Assembly (NCBI RefSeq): GCF_018861125.1
Contig: NZ_JAHKQN010000019.1
Location: 1 to 64,000, forward strand
DNA: 64,000 bases
Source of the DNA: Cellulophaga baltica
GTDB lineage: Bacteria; Bacteroidota; Bacteroidia; Flavobacteriales; Flavobacteriaceae
Direction of reading: 5' to 3'
Shown here: positions 1 through 6,978 of the stretch, in pieces
How the letters are laid out: each line of letters opens with the position of its first letter
Position numbering within the stretch: position 1 is the stretch's first letter
Program-made: the position numbers and the translations under genes
The notes under the pieces: generated by a model
Databases searched by the model: none
What the model was told of the DNA's origin: nothing
The model's input: only the letters and a program-made list of their open reading frames with translations

Positions 1-38
1 ATTTCAGGACAAGACATTTTCGGAACGAACCAGATAAA

Positions 39-635
39 CTACAAATTAATCATCAAATCGTTTAAAAAAACTCCGTAATTATTTAACTCAAAAGGGACAT
101 CTGCATTTTTCTCCATATCGTGAAAATGATGTGTTGCTAATAATTCCATTCCTGTAAAAGCATTCATTCTGTGAAACCCAAACATAACACCTTCATCTAC
201 ACTTTTTTGATTAAAAAATTCATTTTCTAAAGTGAATGCGGTTTTAGGTGCATTCCAACTTGTAGTCAATATATATTTTTTCCCGTGCATTAAACCACCT
301 GTTCCGTAATTGATGTTTGGATTTTTTCTACTTCTTCCATCACTTGCATAAATTCCATTTTGATGACCTTCCGTAAAGACTTCATCTATATATTTTTTGA
401 ATCCAAACGGTATTTGAAACCACCAAATTGGAGTATGATAAATCACTATATCAGCCCACTTAAATTTTTCAACTTCTTCTTTCACATTATAATTTTCACC
501 TACTTGAGTAAATTTCACTTCAAAACCCTCACGTGAATCAAAATATGAAATAGTGTTATTAAAAAGTGTTTCGTTAAATCTTCCACCAGAATGTGCAAAT
601 GGATGACTTCCATTAATTATAAATATGTTTTTCAT
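39..635 (-). CDS. MdaB-like NAD(P)H:quinone oxidoreductase (flavodoxin fold)
   Basis: The 198-residue protein reads as a flavodoxin-like quinone reductase of the MdaB/YwrO type, expected to be a cytoplasmic FAD- or FMN-dependent two-electron reductase of quinones. The N-terminus IFIINGSHPFAHSGG is the nucleotide-binding loop after strand 1. The HTPIWWFQIPFGFKKYIDEV segment near residues 67-86 is the typical active-site stretch, and the GGLMHGKKYILTTSW strand follows. Length is normal for MdaB. It is transcribed away from the LysR gene at 729, with a short shared promoter region, so it is probably the target of that regulator. The exact substrate cannot be read from sequence. Confidence 0.85.
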   Translation of the reverse strand: MKNIFIINGSHPFAHSGGRFNETLFNNTISYFDSREGFEVKFTQVGENYNVKEEVEKFKWADIVIYHTPIWWFQIPFGFKKYIDEVFTEGHQNGIYASDGRSRKNPNINYGTGGLMHGKKYILTTSWNAPKTAFTLENEFFNQKSVDEGVMFGFHRMNAFTGMELLATHHFHDMEKNADVPFELNNYGVFLNDLMINL

Positions 636-657
636 TTGTCTCTTATTTTATATGGGG

Positions 658-712
658 CAAAACTAAAGCAATGTTTGTTATTGTAAAAATAATACAAATC
701 ATACATTTGTAT
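658..712. promoter_or_regulatory. Divergent promoter region with LysR-type palindromic operator
   Basis: On the plus strand TACATTTG (702-709) fits the Bacteroidota -7 consensus TAnnTTTG, with TTG at 681-683 about 18 bases upstream, 20 bases before the lysR start. On the minus strand TAGTTTTG (complement of 658-665) fits the same box for the quinone reductase gene. A perfect inverted repeat, ATACAAAT-5-ATTTGTAT (692-712), overlaps the lysR -7 box and contains the T-N11-A pattern bound by LysR regulators. The boxes and palindrome are seen directly. Autoregulation is inferred. Confidence 0.6.
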
Positions 713-728
713 TAAATTTTTAATAGCT

Positions 729-1631
729 ATGGTGAATTTAGAATGGTACAGAACATTTAAAGAAATATATGAAAACGGAACTTTAACCAAAGCTTCTATT
801 GCTTTATATGCTTCTCAACCTGGAGTTAGTGTACATTTAAATGCTCTGGAAGCCTATGTTGGCAAAAAACTATTTGAACGTACTTCGAGAAAAATGATTC
901 CAACAGAAGATGGAAAGTTTTTATATGAATATATAATTGAATCTTTAAAAAAACTTGAAATAGCAGAACAGCATTTTAAAAAAACAACGCAAGAAAAAAA
1001 TCCATCTTTAAATATAGGAATGTGCTCTGAAATGTTTCAACTTATTATTGAACCAGAAATCCCAAAACTAGACTTTGACCTAGTAGCTCGATTTGGAGCA
1101 CATACAGATTTAATAAAAGATCTAAATAATGGAATTTTAGATTTAGTAATAACACCTAAAAAACAGAATGAAAAAAAATCATTAGTTGAGTATATTCCTT
1201 TTTCAAAAGAAAGAATCGTTTTAATAGCAGGAAATAAAACCAATGTAACTAAAATACAAAAACACATTAAATCAAAAAATCTAAGTCAATTAGAAGAAGA
1301 ACTCCTTCAAAATGTTTGGTATAGTTCATCAAACGAAATGGAACATTTTAGACGTTTTTGGTTTGAAAATTTCAAGAAGAAACCCGCTTTTAAACCAAAC
1401 TATATTTTACCAAATATTACTTCTATAATAAGATGTTTAAACAATGGAAACGGACTTGCATTAGTTCCAGATTTTTTATGCCAAGAACAAATTTTAAGAA
1501 ACGAAATAAATTTAGTTTGGGAAGGAAAAGTAAAAACGGAAAACACCTTATATTTTGCATCAAGAACGGATTTAAAATACAAAAAAGAATTAGATACAAT
1601 TAAGAATATATTTACATCAAAAATGAAATAA
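729..1631 (+). CDS. LysR-family transcriptional regulator
   Basis: This is a 300-residue LysR-type regulator of normal length. A winged helix-turn-helix covers roughly residues 1-60 (LEWYRTFKEIYENGTLTKAS, then ASQPGVSVHLNALE, the recognition-helix signature). A periplasmic-binding-protein-like effector domain follows from about residue 88 (NIGMCSEMF and onward). It is divergent from the MdaB-like reductase, the usual arrangement for a LysR protein that controls its neighbour in response to a redox or quinone-type ligand. The effector is unknown. Its 3' end is followed 9 bases later by a dispersed repeat that also supplies a terminator. Confidence 0.9.
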   Translation: MVNLEWYRTFKEIYENGTLTKASIALYASQPGVSVHLNALEAYVGKKLFERTSRKMIPTEDGKFLYEYIIESLKKLEIAEQHFKKTTQEKNPSLNIGMCSEMFQLIIEPEIPKLDFDLVARFGAHTDLIKDLNNGILDLVITPKKQNEKKSLVEYIPFSKERIVLIAGNKTNVTKIQKHIKSKNLSQLEEELLQNVWYSSSNEMEHFRRFWFENFKKKPAFKPNYILPNITSIIRCLNNGNGLALVPDFLCQEQILRNEINLVWEGKVKTENTLYFASRTDLKYKKELDTIKNIFTSKMK

Positions 1632-1640
1632 ACGCACCAC

Positions 1641-1729
1641 AACAAAGAACTGAGGTAAAAAACAAACAAAATCTTCGTTAAATTTAGATATTATTATTCT
1701 AGGCTTAAACTTTGGTTTAAGCTTTTTTT
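1641..1729 (+). repeat. Dispersed ~90-bp repeat, copy 1
   Basis: This is a near-identical relative of 4956-5046 and 43055-43121. It begins AACAAAGAACTGAGGTAAAA and ends in a GCTTAAAC hairpin followed by T residues. It sits right after the lysR stop, and its first AAC is the end of GCACCACAAC (1634-1643), which resembles the cassette-end (R'') sequences of the array at 33-43 kb. The matching cassette start would lie before the window. Confidence 0.75.
1703..1729 (+). terminator. Rho-independent terminator inside repeat copy 1
   Basis: A perfect 8-bp stem GCTTAAAC/GTTTAAGC (1703-1710 and 1715-1722) with loop TTTG is followed by seven T residues. It would end the lysR transcript. Confidence 0.8.
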
Positions 1730-1991
1730 ATGCTTGTTTTTTTATTTAAATTTTACTTAAGCTTTAAAACAGAAACATAGGTTTCATCATACGGCCTTTT
1801 AGATTTTGCAATAGCAAAACACTGTTTTAATAAGTTATTAGCTACTGCTATTAAAGCTAGTTATTCTTGAATAATCGCACTCAACTAATTCAAAAAAATG
1901 TATTTTAGTACACATATATAAAATTGCAGTAGATTATTAGACAAACTGCCGTTACCCATAAGCTAGAGAAACATCTCACTAAATAGAAAAT
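1730..1991. other. Non-coding gap before the AraC gene
   Basis: No credible gene was found here. The segment CGTTACCCATAAGC at 1950-1963 resembles the starts of the cassettes further downstream (GTT followed within ten bases by AAGC), so it may be the left edge of a cassette-like unit carrying the AraC gene cluster. A matching complementary end (GGGTAAC) was not found, so this stays tentative. Confidence 0.3.
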
Positions 1992-2906
1992 GTGAATTCT
2001 GAAATAAAAACATATAACTCTGAGGGTTTCCGAAAAGAATATTTCAACGCTAGTCCTGAACTTAATAAGCTTTTTGAAAAGAATATTGAAGATTTCTTTT
2101 GTCTAAAAATTGAAGAATTAATTGAAAGAGTTTTTAAACCAATACTTCCTTCAAGGGAAGAAAGTCACACGCTTATTTTTGTTACTGAAGGCTCATATAG
2201 AACTAAAATAGGATTTAGAGAATACACAATTACACCCAACAATATTTTAGTAATACAAGCAGGTGCAGTATTTTCAACAGAAGATATTTCTAAAAATGTT
2301 AAAGGATATACTTGTCATTTTCACCCAGAGATACTTGTTAGAGAATTTGGTAATCGTTCTTTGGTGTCAGATTTTCATTTTTTAAACAATGGTAATCATC
2401 CAATTATTCAAATTAATCAAGATTCAAAGCATGCAATTCTTAATGTATTTGAAAGGTTAGTTACTGAATTTAAAAGTGATGAAAAACCTAATCCAGATAT
2501 TGTTCATGCTTACCTTTATACCTTATTAACAGAATTAAAAATCTTGTATGGATTGAAAAATCAAAATAGGCAGAATGCGTCTTATCGCATTACTACTCAA
2601 TTTAAAATATTAGCAAATAAAAAGGCAAAAGATAATTTAAAAGTAGCTGACTTTGCCAAGTTGATGAACATAAGTCCTAACCACTTAAACAAATCAGTAC
2701 GAGTAAATACTTCAAAATCTGCAACTGAAATTATTGACGAGATTAAACTCATTGAAATTAAATATCTTCTCTACCAGTCCAACTTATCAATTAGCGAAAT
2801 ATCTTATGAAATGGGGTATTTGGATGTATCATATTTTACACGGTTTTTTAAGAAACGTGAAGGGGTTTCACCTAAAGAATTTAGAGGATTGATTGAAAAG
2901 TCCTAA
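1992..2906 (+). CDS. AraC-family transcriptional regulator
   Basis: This is a 304-residue regulator. Residues ~50-130 form a cupin-like sensing domain (TLIFVTEGSYRTKIGFREYT, then VIQAGAVFST). The C-terminal ~100 residues form the two-helix-turn-helix AraC/XylS DNA-binding domain (DLKVADFAKLMNISPNHLNK-type first HTH, then the signature ISEISYEMGYLDVSYFTRFF). The start is GTG at 1992. The overlapping ATG at 1990 is followed at once by TGA, and there is no other early Met. Four small genes follow on the same strand from 2976 and may be controlled by it. The ligand is unknown. Confidence 0.88.
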   Translation: MNSEIKTYNSEGFRKEYFNASPELNKLFEKNIEDFFCLKIEELIERVFKPILPSREESHTLIFVTEGSYRTKIGFREYTITPNNILVIQAGAVFSTEDISKNVKGYTCHFHPEILVREFGNRSLVSDFHFLNNGNHPIIQINQDSKHAILNVFERLVTEFKSDEKPNPDIVHAYLYTLLTELKILYGLKNQNRQNASYRITTQFKILANKKAKDNLKVADFAKLMNISPNHLNKSVRVNTSKSATEIIDEIKLIEIKYLLYQSNLSISEISYEMGYLDVSYFTRFFKKREGVSPKEFRGLIEKS

Positions 2907-2975
2907 TAACGGAATAAATATTTCTACTCAAAAATCGTTATAATACAGACCTTTGCACGGACAAAATAAAAGGTT

Positions 2976-3440
2976 ATGTATTCTACTGTTCTCATATTAC
3001 ATTCAATACTCAGGTGGTTTGTATTACTATCATTGTGCTATGCAATCTTTAGAGCTTACAAAGGGTTTAATACTCAGTCGGCCTTCACCAATATTGATAA
3101 CAAAGTACGTCATTGGACAGCTACAATAGCGCATATTCAGCTCATTATTGGTATGCTTGTATATATAAAAAGTCCTATTGTTAAATATTACTTTTCCGAT
3201 TTTAAAAACTTAATCAATAATTGGGATTTGACATTTTTTGGTCTGTTTCATTTTATCCTTATGGTTTCAGCAATAGTTATTATTACTATAGGGTCAGCAA
3301 AGGCAAAACGAAAGAAAACAGATCTAGAAAAATTTAAAACTATGTTGATTTATTTTTCAATTGGAATAACAATAATTTTTATAGCAATTCCTTGGCCGTT
3401 TTCACCATTGGCTAATAGACCACTTTTAAGAACATTTTAA
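2976..3440 (+). CDS. Four-helix membrane protein (cytochrome b-like hypothetical)
   Basis: This is a 154-residue integral membrane protein with four hydrophobic segments at about residues 3-25, 47-64, 85-108 and 123-142. Histidines lie in or near the first three (LHSILRW, IAHIQL, LFHFIL), which recalls small cytochrome b-type proteins of Bacteroidota, although haem binding is not proven. The next gene starts on the base after its stop, and the two after that overlap by ATGA, so 2976-4329 is one tight operon. Confidence 0.65.
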   Translation: MYSTVLILHSILRWFVLLSLCYAIFRAYKGFNTQSAFTNIDNKVRHWTATIAHIQLIIGMLVYIKSPIVKYYFSDFKNLINNWDLTFFGLFHFILMVSAIVIITIGSAKAKRKKTDLEKFKTMLIYFSIGITIIFIAIPWPFSPLANRPLLRTF

Positions 3441-3743
3441 ATGAAACAGCTTTTCAATTCAAGTTTAGGAAGATTACGTATACTAGCATTTTTAGAAGGG
3501 TTTTCCTTATTGATTCTAGTTTTTGTGTCAATGCCTCTCAAATACATTTATGGAGTAACTACAATATCTTCAATTTTAGGTCCTATTCATGGTTTATTAT
3601 TCTTACTATTCATTTTTAACACCATAAGTGTAGGTGCAGAATTTAATTGGAGATTCAAAACAGCAACATGGAAAGTATTAATCGCATGTATCATACCGTT
3701 TGGCACTTTTTATATAGACTATAAATTTTTAAGCAAATTATGA
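3441..3743 (+). CDS. DUF3817 membrane protein
   Basis: A 100-residue protein matches the DUF3817 pattern: an N-terminal LGRLRILAFLEGFSLL segment, a P-x-K-Y turn, a conserved GPIHGLLFLLFI helix, and a final amphipathic stretch ending in FGTFYIDYKF. Three transmembrane helices are expected. The molecular function of the family is unknown. It starts directly after the previous stop and overlaps the rhodanese gene by four bases. Confidence 0.75.
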   Translation: MKQLFNSSLGRLRILAFLEGFSLLILVFVSMPLKYIYGVTTISSILGPIHGLLFLLFIFNTISVGAEFNWRFKTATWKVLIACIIPFGTFYIDYKFLSKL

Positions 3744-4123
3744 AAACTGGTTATATAATAATCAGTGTTATTATTGCTGTCTTAATGCTATTTTTCACCT
3801 TCAATAAAATTTATCGTTATAAAATAATAGATAAACGTTTAAGAAAAAAGATTATAAGTGGAGCCACTATACTTGATGTACGAACAGATAGTGAATATAA
3901 AAAATGTCATATTGAAGGTTCTGTAAATATTTCTTTAGGGACAATTAGAGAACGTTATATTGAATTAGATTTAACTAAAACTTATGTTACATATTGCTCA
4001 CACGGATTACGGAGTATAAAAGTGAAAAACATTTTAAAAGATAAAGGCTTCAAAAAGGTTTTCAATGGAGGAACAATGTCTGACTTAGAGACCATAATTG
4101 AAAAATATAGTTTGAAAGAATGA
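3740..4123 (+). CDS. Membrane-anchored rhodanese-like protein
   Basis: This 127-residue protein has one N-terminal transmembrane helix (about residues 4-20) followed by a single rhodanese domain. The domain shows TILDVRTDSEYKKCHIEGSV (the DVR and HI-x-GS motifs) and the active-site loop YCSHGLRS, with the catalytic cysteine near residue 86. A sulfurtransferase or persulfide carrier at the membrane is the family expectation. The gene overlaps both neighbours by ATGA, which points to translational coupling with the membrane proteins. Confidence 0.82.
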   Translation: MKTGYIIISVIIAVLMLFFTFNKIYRYKIIDKRLRKKIISGATILDVRTDSEYKKCHIEGSVNISLGTIRERYIELDLTKTYVTYCSHGLRSIKVKNILKDKGFKKVFNGGTMSDLETIIEKYSLKE

Positions 4124-4329
4124 TTTATGTATTTAAAACCTCTGTAAATACTGAAATAGAAATTCAGGAGTTAAAACCATATATTGAAAAACTTTTTCCG
4201 TTTTCAAAATGGAGTTTTGACCTTGAGGATTGTGATAATATTTTCAGAATTGAGATTAATGAAAGTATGCCTGATTTAATTATCTTCTTATTTAAAGTAT
4301 TTGATTTTAATTGTGAGGAATTAGAATAA
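4120..4329 (+). CDS. Small hypothetical protein
   Basis: A 69-residue protein with no family I can name. It reads as an alternating beta/alpha protein (MIYVFKTSV strand, then an EIQELKPYIEKLF helix), acidic overall, without a signal peptide or membrane segment. The compact ferredoxin-like pattern recalls small metal-chaperone (HMA-type) proteins, but no CxxC is present. It overlaps the rhodanese gene by four bases and is the last gene of that operon. Confidence 0.55.
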   Translation: MIYVFKTSVNTEIEIQELKPYIEKLFPFSKWSFDLEDCDNIFRIEINESMPDLIIFLFKVFDFNCEELE

Positions 4330-4422
4330 AGCCCGAGTTTATCAACGTTAACCGTTGCACAAGCCTATAATTTATTATTAACTTGTGTAAACTATGTCTC
4401 TTTACGAACAGTTGAAGAAACT

Positions 4423-4957
4423 ATGAGGAAACAAATTTTAATATTATTATTATTTCTGACTTTTCTGTTTACTAGTAAATTTTTTGCTTGTGATTGTAAA
4501 GTGCCAAAAAGTTTGAAAGCAGTTCAGGACAGGGAATTTGAAAATACAGAATGTATTTTCATAGGAGAAGTTATAAAAATCGATGCTGAAAAAAATTCTT
4601 TTGAAATAAAAGTTATTGAATCTTTTAGTGGAGACGAAATCGGAAAAAATTTACAACGGAATTTATGATGAACTATGTGGTCTTATAATTGACGAAAAAG
4701 GAAAATGGTTAATTTATGCAAATTACAACTCTGACAATTTGATTGAAATAACTGTTTGTGGAATAACTCGGAGTTTTAAAAGACAAGAATATAATGTTTT
4801 TGCAACTAGATCACCTGAACCATTGTCACCAAATGAAAATAAATCTAAATCAAAAGCGGAGAAGAAAAGTAGAGAATGGAAATTAAGAACGAAGTCTGAT
4901 TTAGAAAACGAAATAATTGATTTAAAAAAGAGGATTGATTACAAAGCTAGTTGCTAA
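4423..4957 (+). pseudogene. Frameshifted TIMP/NTR-like secreted protein gene
   Basis: An open frame from 4423 encodes a signal peptide (residues 1-22) and a mature start at CDCKVPKSL, typical of TIMP-like (netrin-type) Cys-x-Cys proteins. It stops early at 4668. The adjacent +1 frame continues the same protein from IYNGIYDELCGLIIDEKGKW to 4957. The break lies at the six-A run 4644-4649: removing one A joins the two frames as DEIGK-IYNG and gives about 177 residues. This may be a recent inactivating mutation or a base-calling error. The C-terminal tail is charged and probably coiled. Confidence 0.75.
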
Positions 4958-5046
4958 CAAAAAAAACTGAAGTAAAAAACAAACAAAATATTCTTTAAAT
5001 TTAGATACTATTATAGCGGGCTTAAACTTTGGTTTAAGCTTTTTTA
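4956..5046 (+). repeat. Dispersed ~90-bp repeat, copy 2
   Basis: Aligns with copy 1 (1641-1729) over its whole length with scattered substitutions. The core GTAAAAAACAAACAAAAT and the terminator hairpin are conserved. Like the other copies, it begins immediately at the stop codon of the upstream gene. Confidence 0.75.
5020..5045 (+). terminator. Rho-independent terminator inside repeat copy 2
   Basis: The stem GCTTAAAC/GTTTAAGC (5020-5027 and 5032-5039) with loop TTTG is followed by six T residues. It is the same hairpin as in copy 1. Confidence 0.8.
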
Positions 5047-5562
5047 TTCACTAAAACGAAAATATAACTCTTGTTAAAAATATATTGCCAATTTTACAGT
5101 TACAAAACCTCACAAAAGCGCTCATTTAAAAAAAATATTAATTTTTTTACAAAAGTATTTTTTGGTTATCCTTTGACTAGTTAAATCACAAAATCAAACC
5201 ATTTTTAAACCCAATTATTCTCACAAAAACAACTTCAAAAAGTTATGATTTTTAAATAAATTCATTTTTAATAACAACTATTAACATAATATATATATAT
5301 AACAGCTTAATTATTATAATTTAATAATTATTGGCTTTAGTGTGTAAAGTAGTCAACTTTTTAGTTTTCAATTAAATGAATAAAGCATTTACTATTTAAA
5401 TTTGCACAATCGTTTGTACACTACGCTATATTTAACATCAAGCTTAGTAAACATTATTTTGAACCAATTACTTTTTTTCCTATTTTGCAAGAACGTTTTA
5501 ACTAAAAACCTTTAGTTGAACTACAGTTTATACTTCCAAATAGGCATTAGCAGATTAATTAT
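5047..5562. promoter_or_regulatory. Long AT-rich leader region upstream of the purine operon
   Basis: There is no gene in these ~515 bases. TAAATTTG at 5397-5404 matches the Bacteroidota -7 box, which would give a ~160-base 5' leader before xdhA, although no good TTTG -33 element was seen at the right distance. An AT dinucleotide stretch lies near 5290-5300. Control elements for the purine operon are expected here, but no operator could be singled out. Confidence 0.35.
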
Positions 5563-6978
5563 ATGATTGAATTCATTTTAAACGAGAGGCATATTCGTAC
5601 CGATGCAAAATCGGGTATGACCTTACTTGATTTTATTAGGTATGAAAAAAGATTAACAGGTACAAAAATTGGCTGTAGAGAGGGTGATTGTGCGGCTTGT
5701 ACAGCTTTGGTGGGCACTATGAATGCCAATGGCGTTTTAGAGTACCAAAGTATCACTTCATGTATTTCACCTTTAGGTAATGCCCATGGCAAGCATATTG
5801 TAACTATTGAAGGTATTAACCTGAAAAATGAATTGAATGTCGCTCAAGAAGCTATGAAGCTTAATTATGCAACACAATGCGGTTTTTGTACACCTGGTTT
5901 TGTATTATCACTTACAGGCTTTACATTTTCTGGTAAAGAGAATACAAACGAGAATATTATGGCCGCTATTAGTGGTAATATATGTCGTTGCACAGGGTAT
6001 AAATCTATTCAACGTGCCGCAACTGATATTGCAACTAAATTAGAGGCTTTAGAGCTTGATAATAAAATGGCATGGTTGGTAGCAAATAGTTTTATTCCTG
6101 AATACTTTTTAACAATCCCTGATAAAATTAAGAAAATACCTGTAAAGCAAGAAAGTGAGGCAAACTCATTTGTAGTTTCTGGTGGTACAGATATGTATGT
6201 ACAACGTGCCGATAGTTTAATTGATGAGCAGATCAATTTGGTCAGTGATCATATTGGTTTAAAAGGCATTATTGCTTCTGATGATAAAATTGTAATCGGA
6301 GCCAATACAACAGTAACCGAATTTGCATCGCATACTATAATTCAAGAATTATTTCCCAATTTAAAAAAGCATATGGCATTGGTCTCTTCAGAGCCTATAC
6401 GAAATATGGCATCATTTGGTGGTAATTTTGTGAATGCATCACCCATTGGTGATATGACTATTTTCTTTCTGGCTTTAAATACTAGCATTACATTACAAAA
6501 TGAAAAAGGAACTAGAGAAATTTTACTTAAAGATTTTTATAAAGGCTATAAAACATTCGATTTACAAGAAGGGGAGTTAGTGACTTCAATTAGTTTTAAT
6601 ACCGCTTCAGATTTCAAATTTAATTTTGAAAAAGTATGTAAACGTAGCTATTTAGATATTGCTAGTGTAAATTCCGCCATGCGTATACAAGCAGATGCTA
6701 ATGGTATAATTAGTAATGCACATGTAGCAATGGGTGGTGTGGCGCCAATACCAAAATATTTAGAGCAAACATCAGCATACTTAGTAGGTAAAACTGTTGA
6801 TGTAGTAATGGTTAATGTAGCAATGGAAAAACTACAAGAAGAAATTGCTCCTATATCTGATGTGCGGGGAACGGAAGACTATAAACGCTTATTAGCAAGG
6901 CAGTTGTTTATGGCACATTTTATAGAACTTTTCCCGAGTAAATTAAATTTAAAAGATTGTTTAGCCTATGAAAGCTAA
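5563..6978 (+). CDS. xdhA: Xanthine dehydrogenase small subunit (2Fe-2S and FAD)
   Basis: A 471-residue subunit that passes electrons from the molybdenum subunit through two 2Fe-2S clusters to FAD. The plant-type ferredoxin cluster is GCREGDCAAC (Cys 38, 43, 46, with a fourth in SCISP). The second cluster is CGFCTPG (Cys 106 and 109) with CRCTGY (141 and 143). The FAD-binding domain starts around residue 185 (SGGTDMYVQ), with the GGNFVNASPIGD flavin loop. It overlaps xdhB by 11 bases and leads a seven-gene operon running to 14882. It oxidises hypoxanthine and xanthine to urate. Confidence 0.93.
   Translation: MIEFILNERHIRTDAKSGMTLLDFIRYEKRLTGTKIGCREGDCAACTALVGTMNANGVLEYQSITSCISPLGNAHGKHIVTIEGINLKNELNVAQEAMKLNYATQCGFCTPGFVLSLTGFTFSGKENTNENIMAAISGNICRCTGYKSIQRAATDIATKLEALELDNKMAWLVANSFIPEYFLTIPDKIKKIPVKQESEANSFVVSGGTDMYVQRADSLIDEQINLVSDHIGLKGIIASDDKIVIGANTTVTEFASHTIIQELFPNLKKHMALVSSEPIRNMASFGGNFVNASPIGDMTIFFLALNTSITLQNEKGTREILLKDFYKGYKTFDLQEGELVTSISFNTASDFKFNFEKVCKRSYLDIASVNSAMRIQADANGIISNAHVAMGGVAPIPKYLEQTSAYLVGKTVDVVMVNVAMEKLQEEIAPISDVRGTEDYKRLLARQLFMAHFIELFPSKLNLKDCLAYES

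Noticed and set aside
4616-4957. Independent 113-residue gene
   Set aside because: Its first residues are out-of-frame translation of the upstream gene; the sense sequence only begins after the A6 frameshift.
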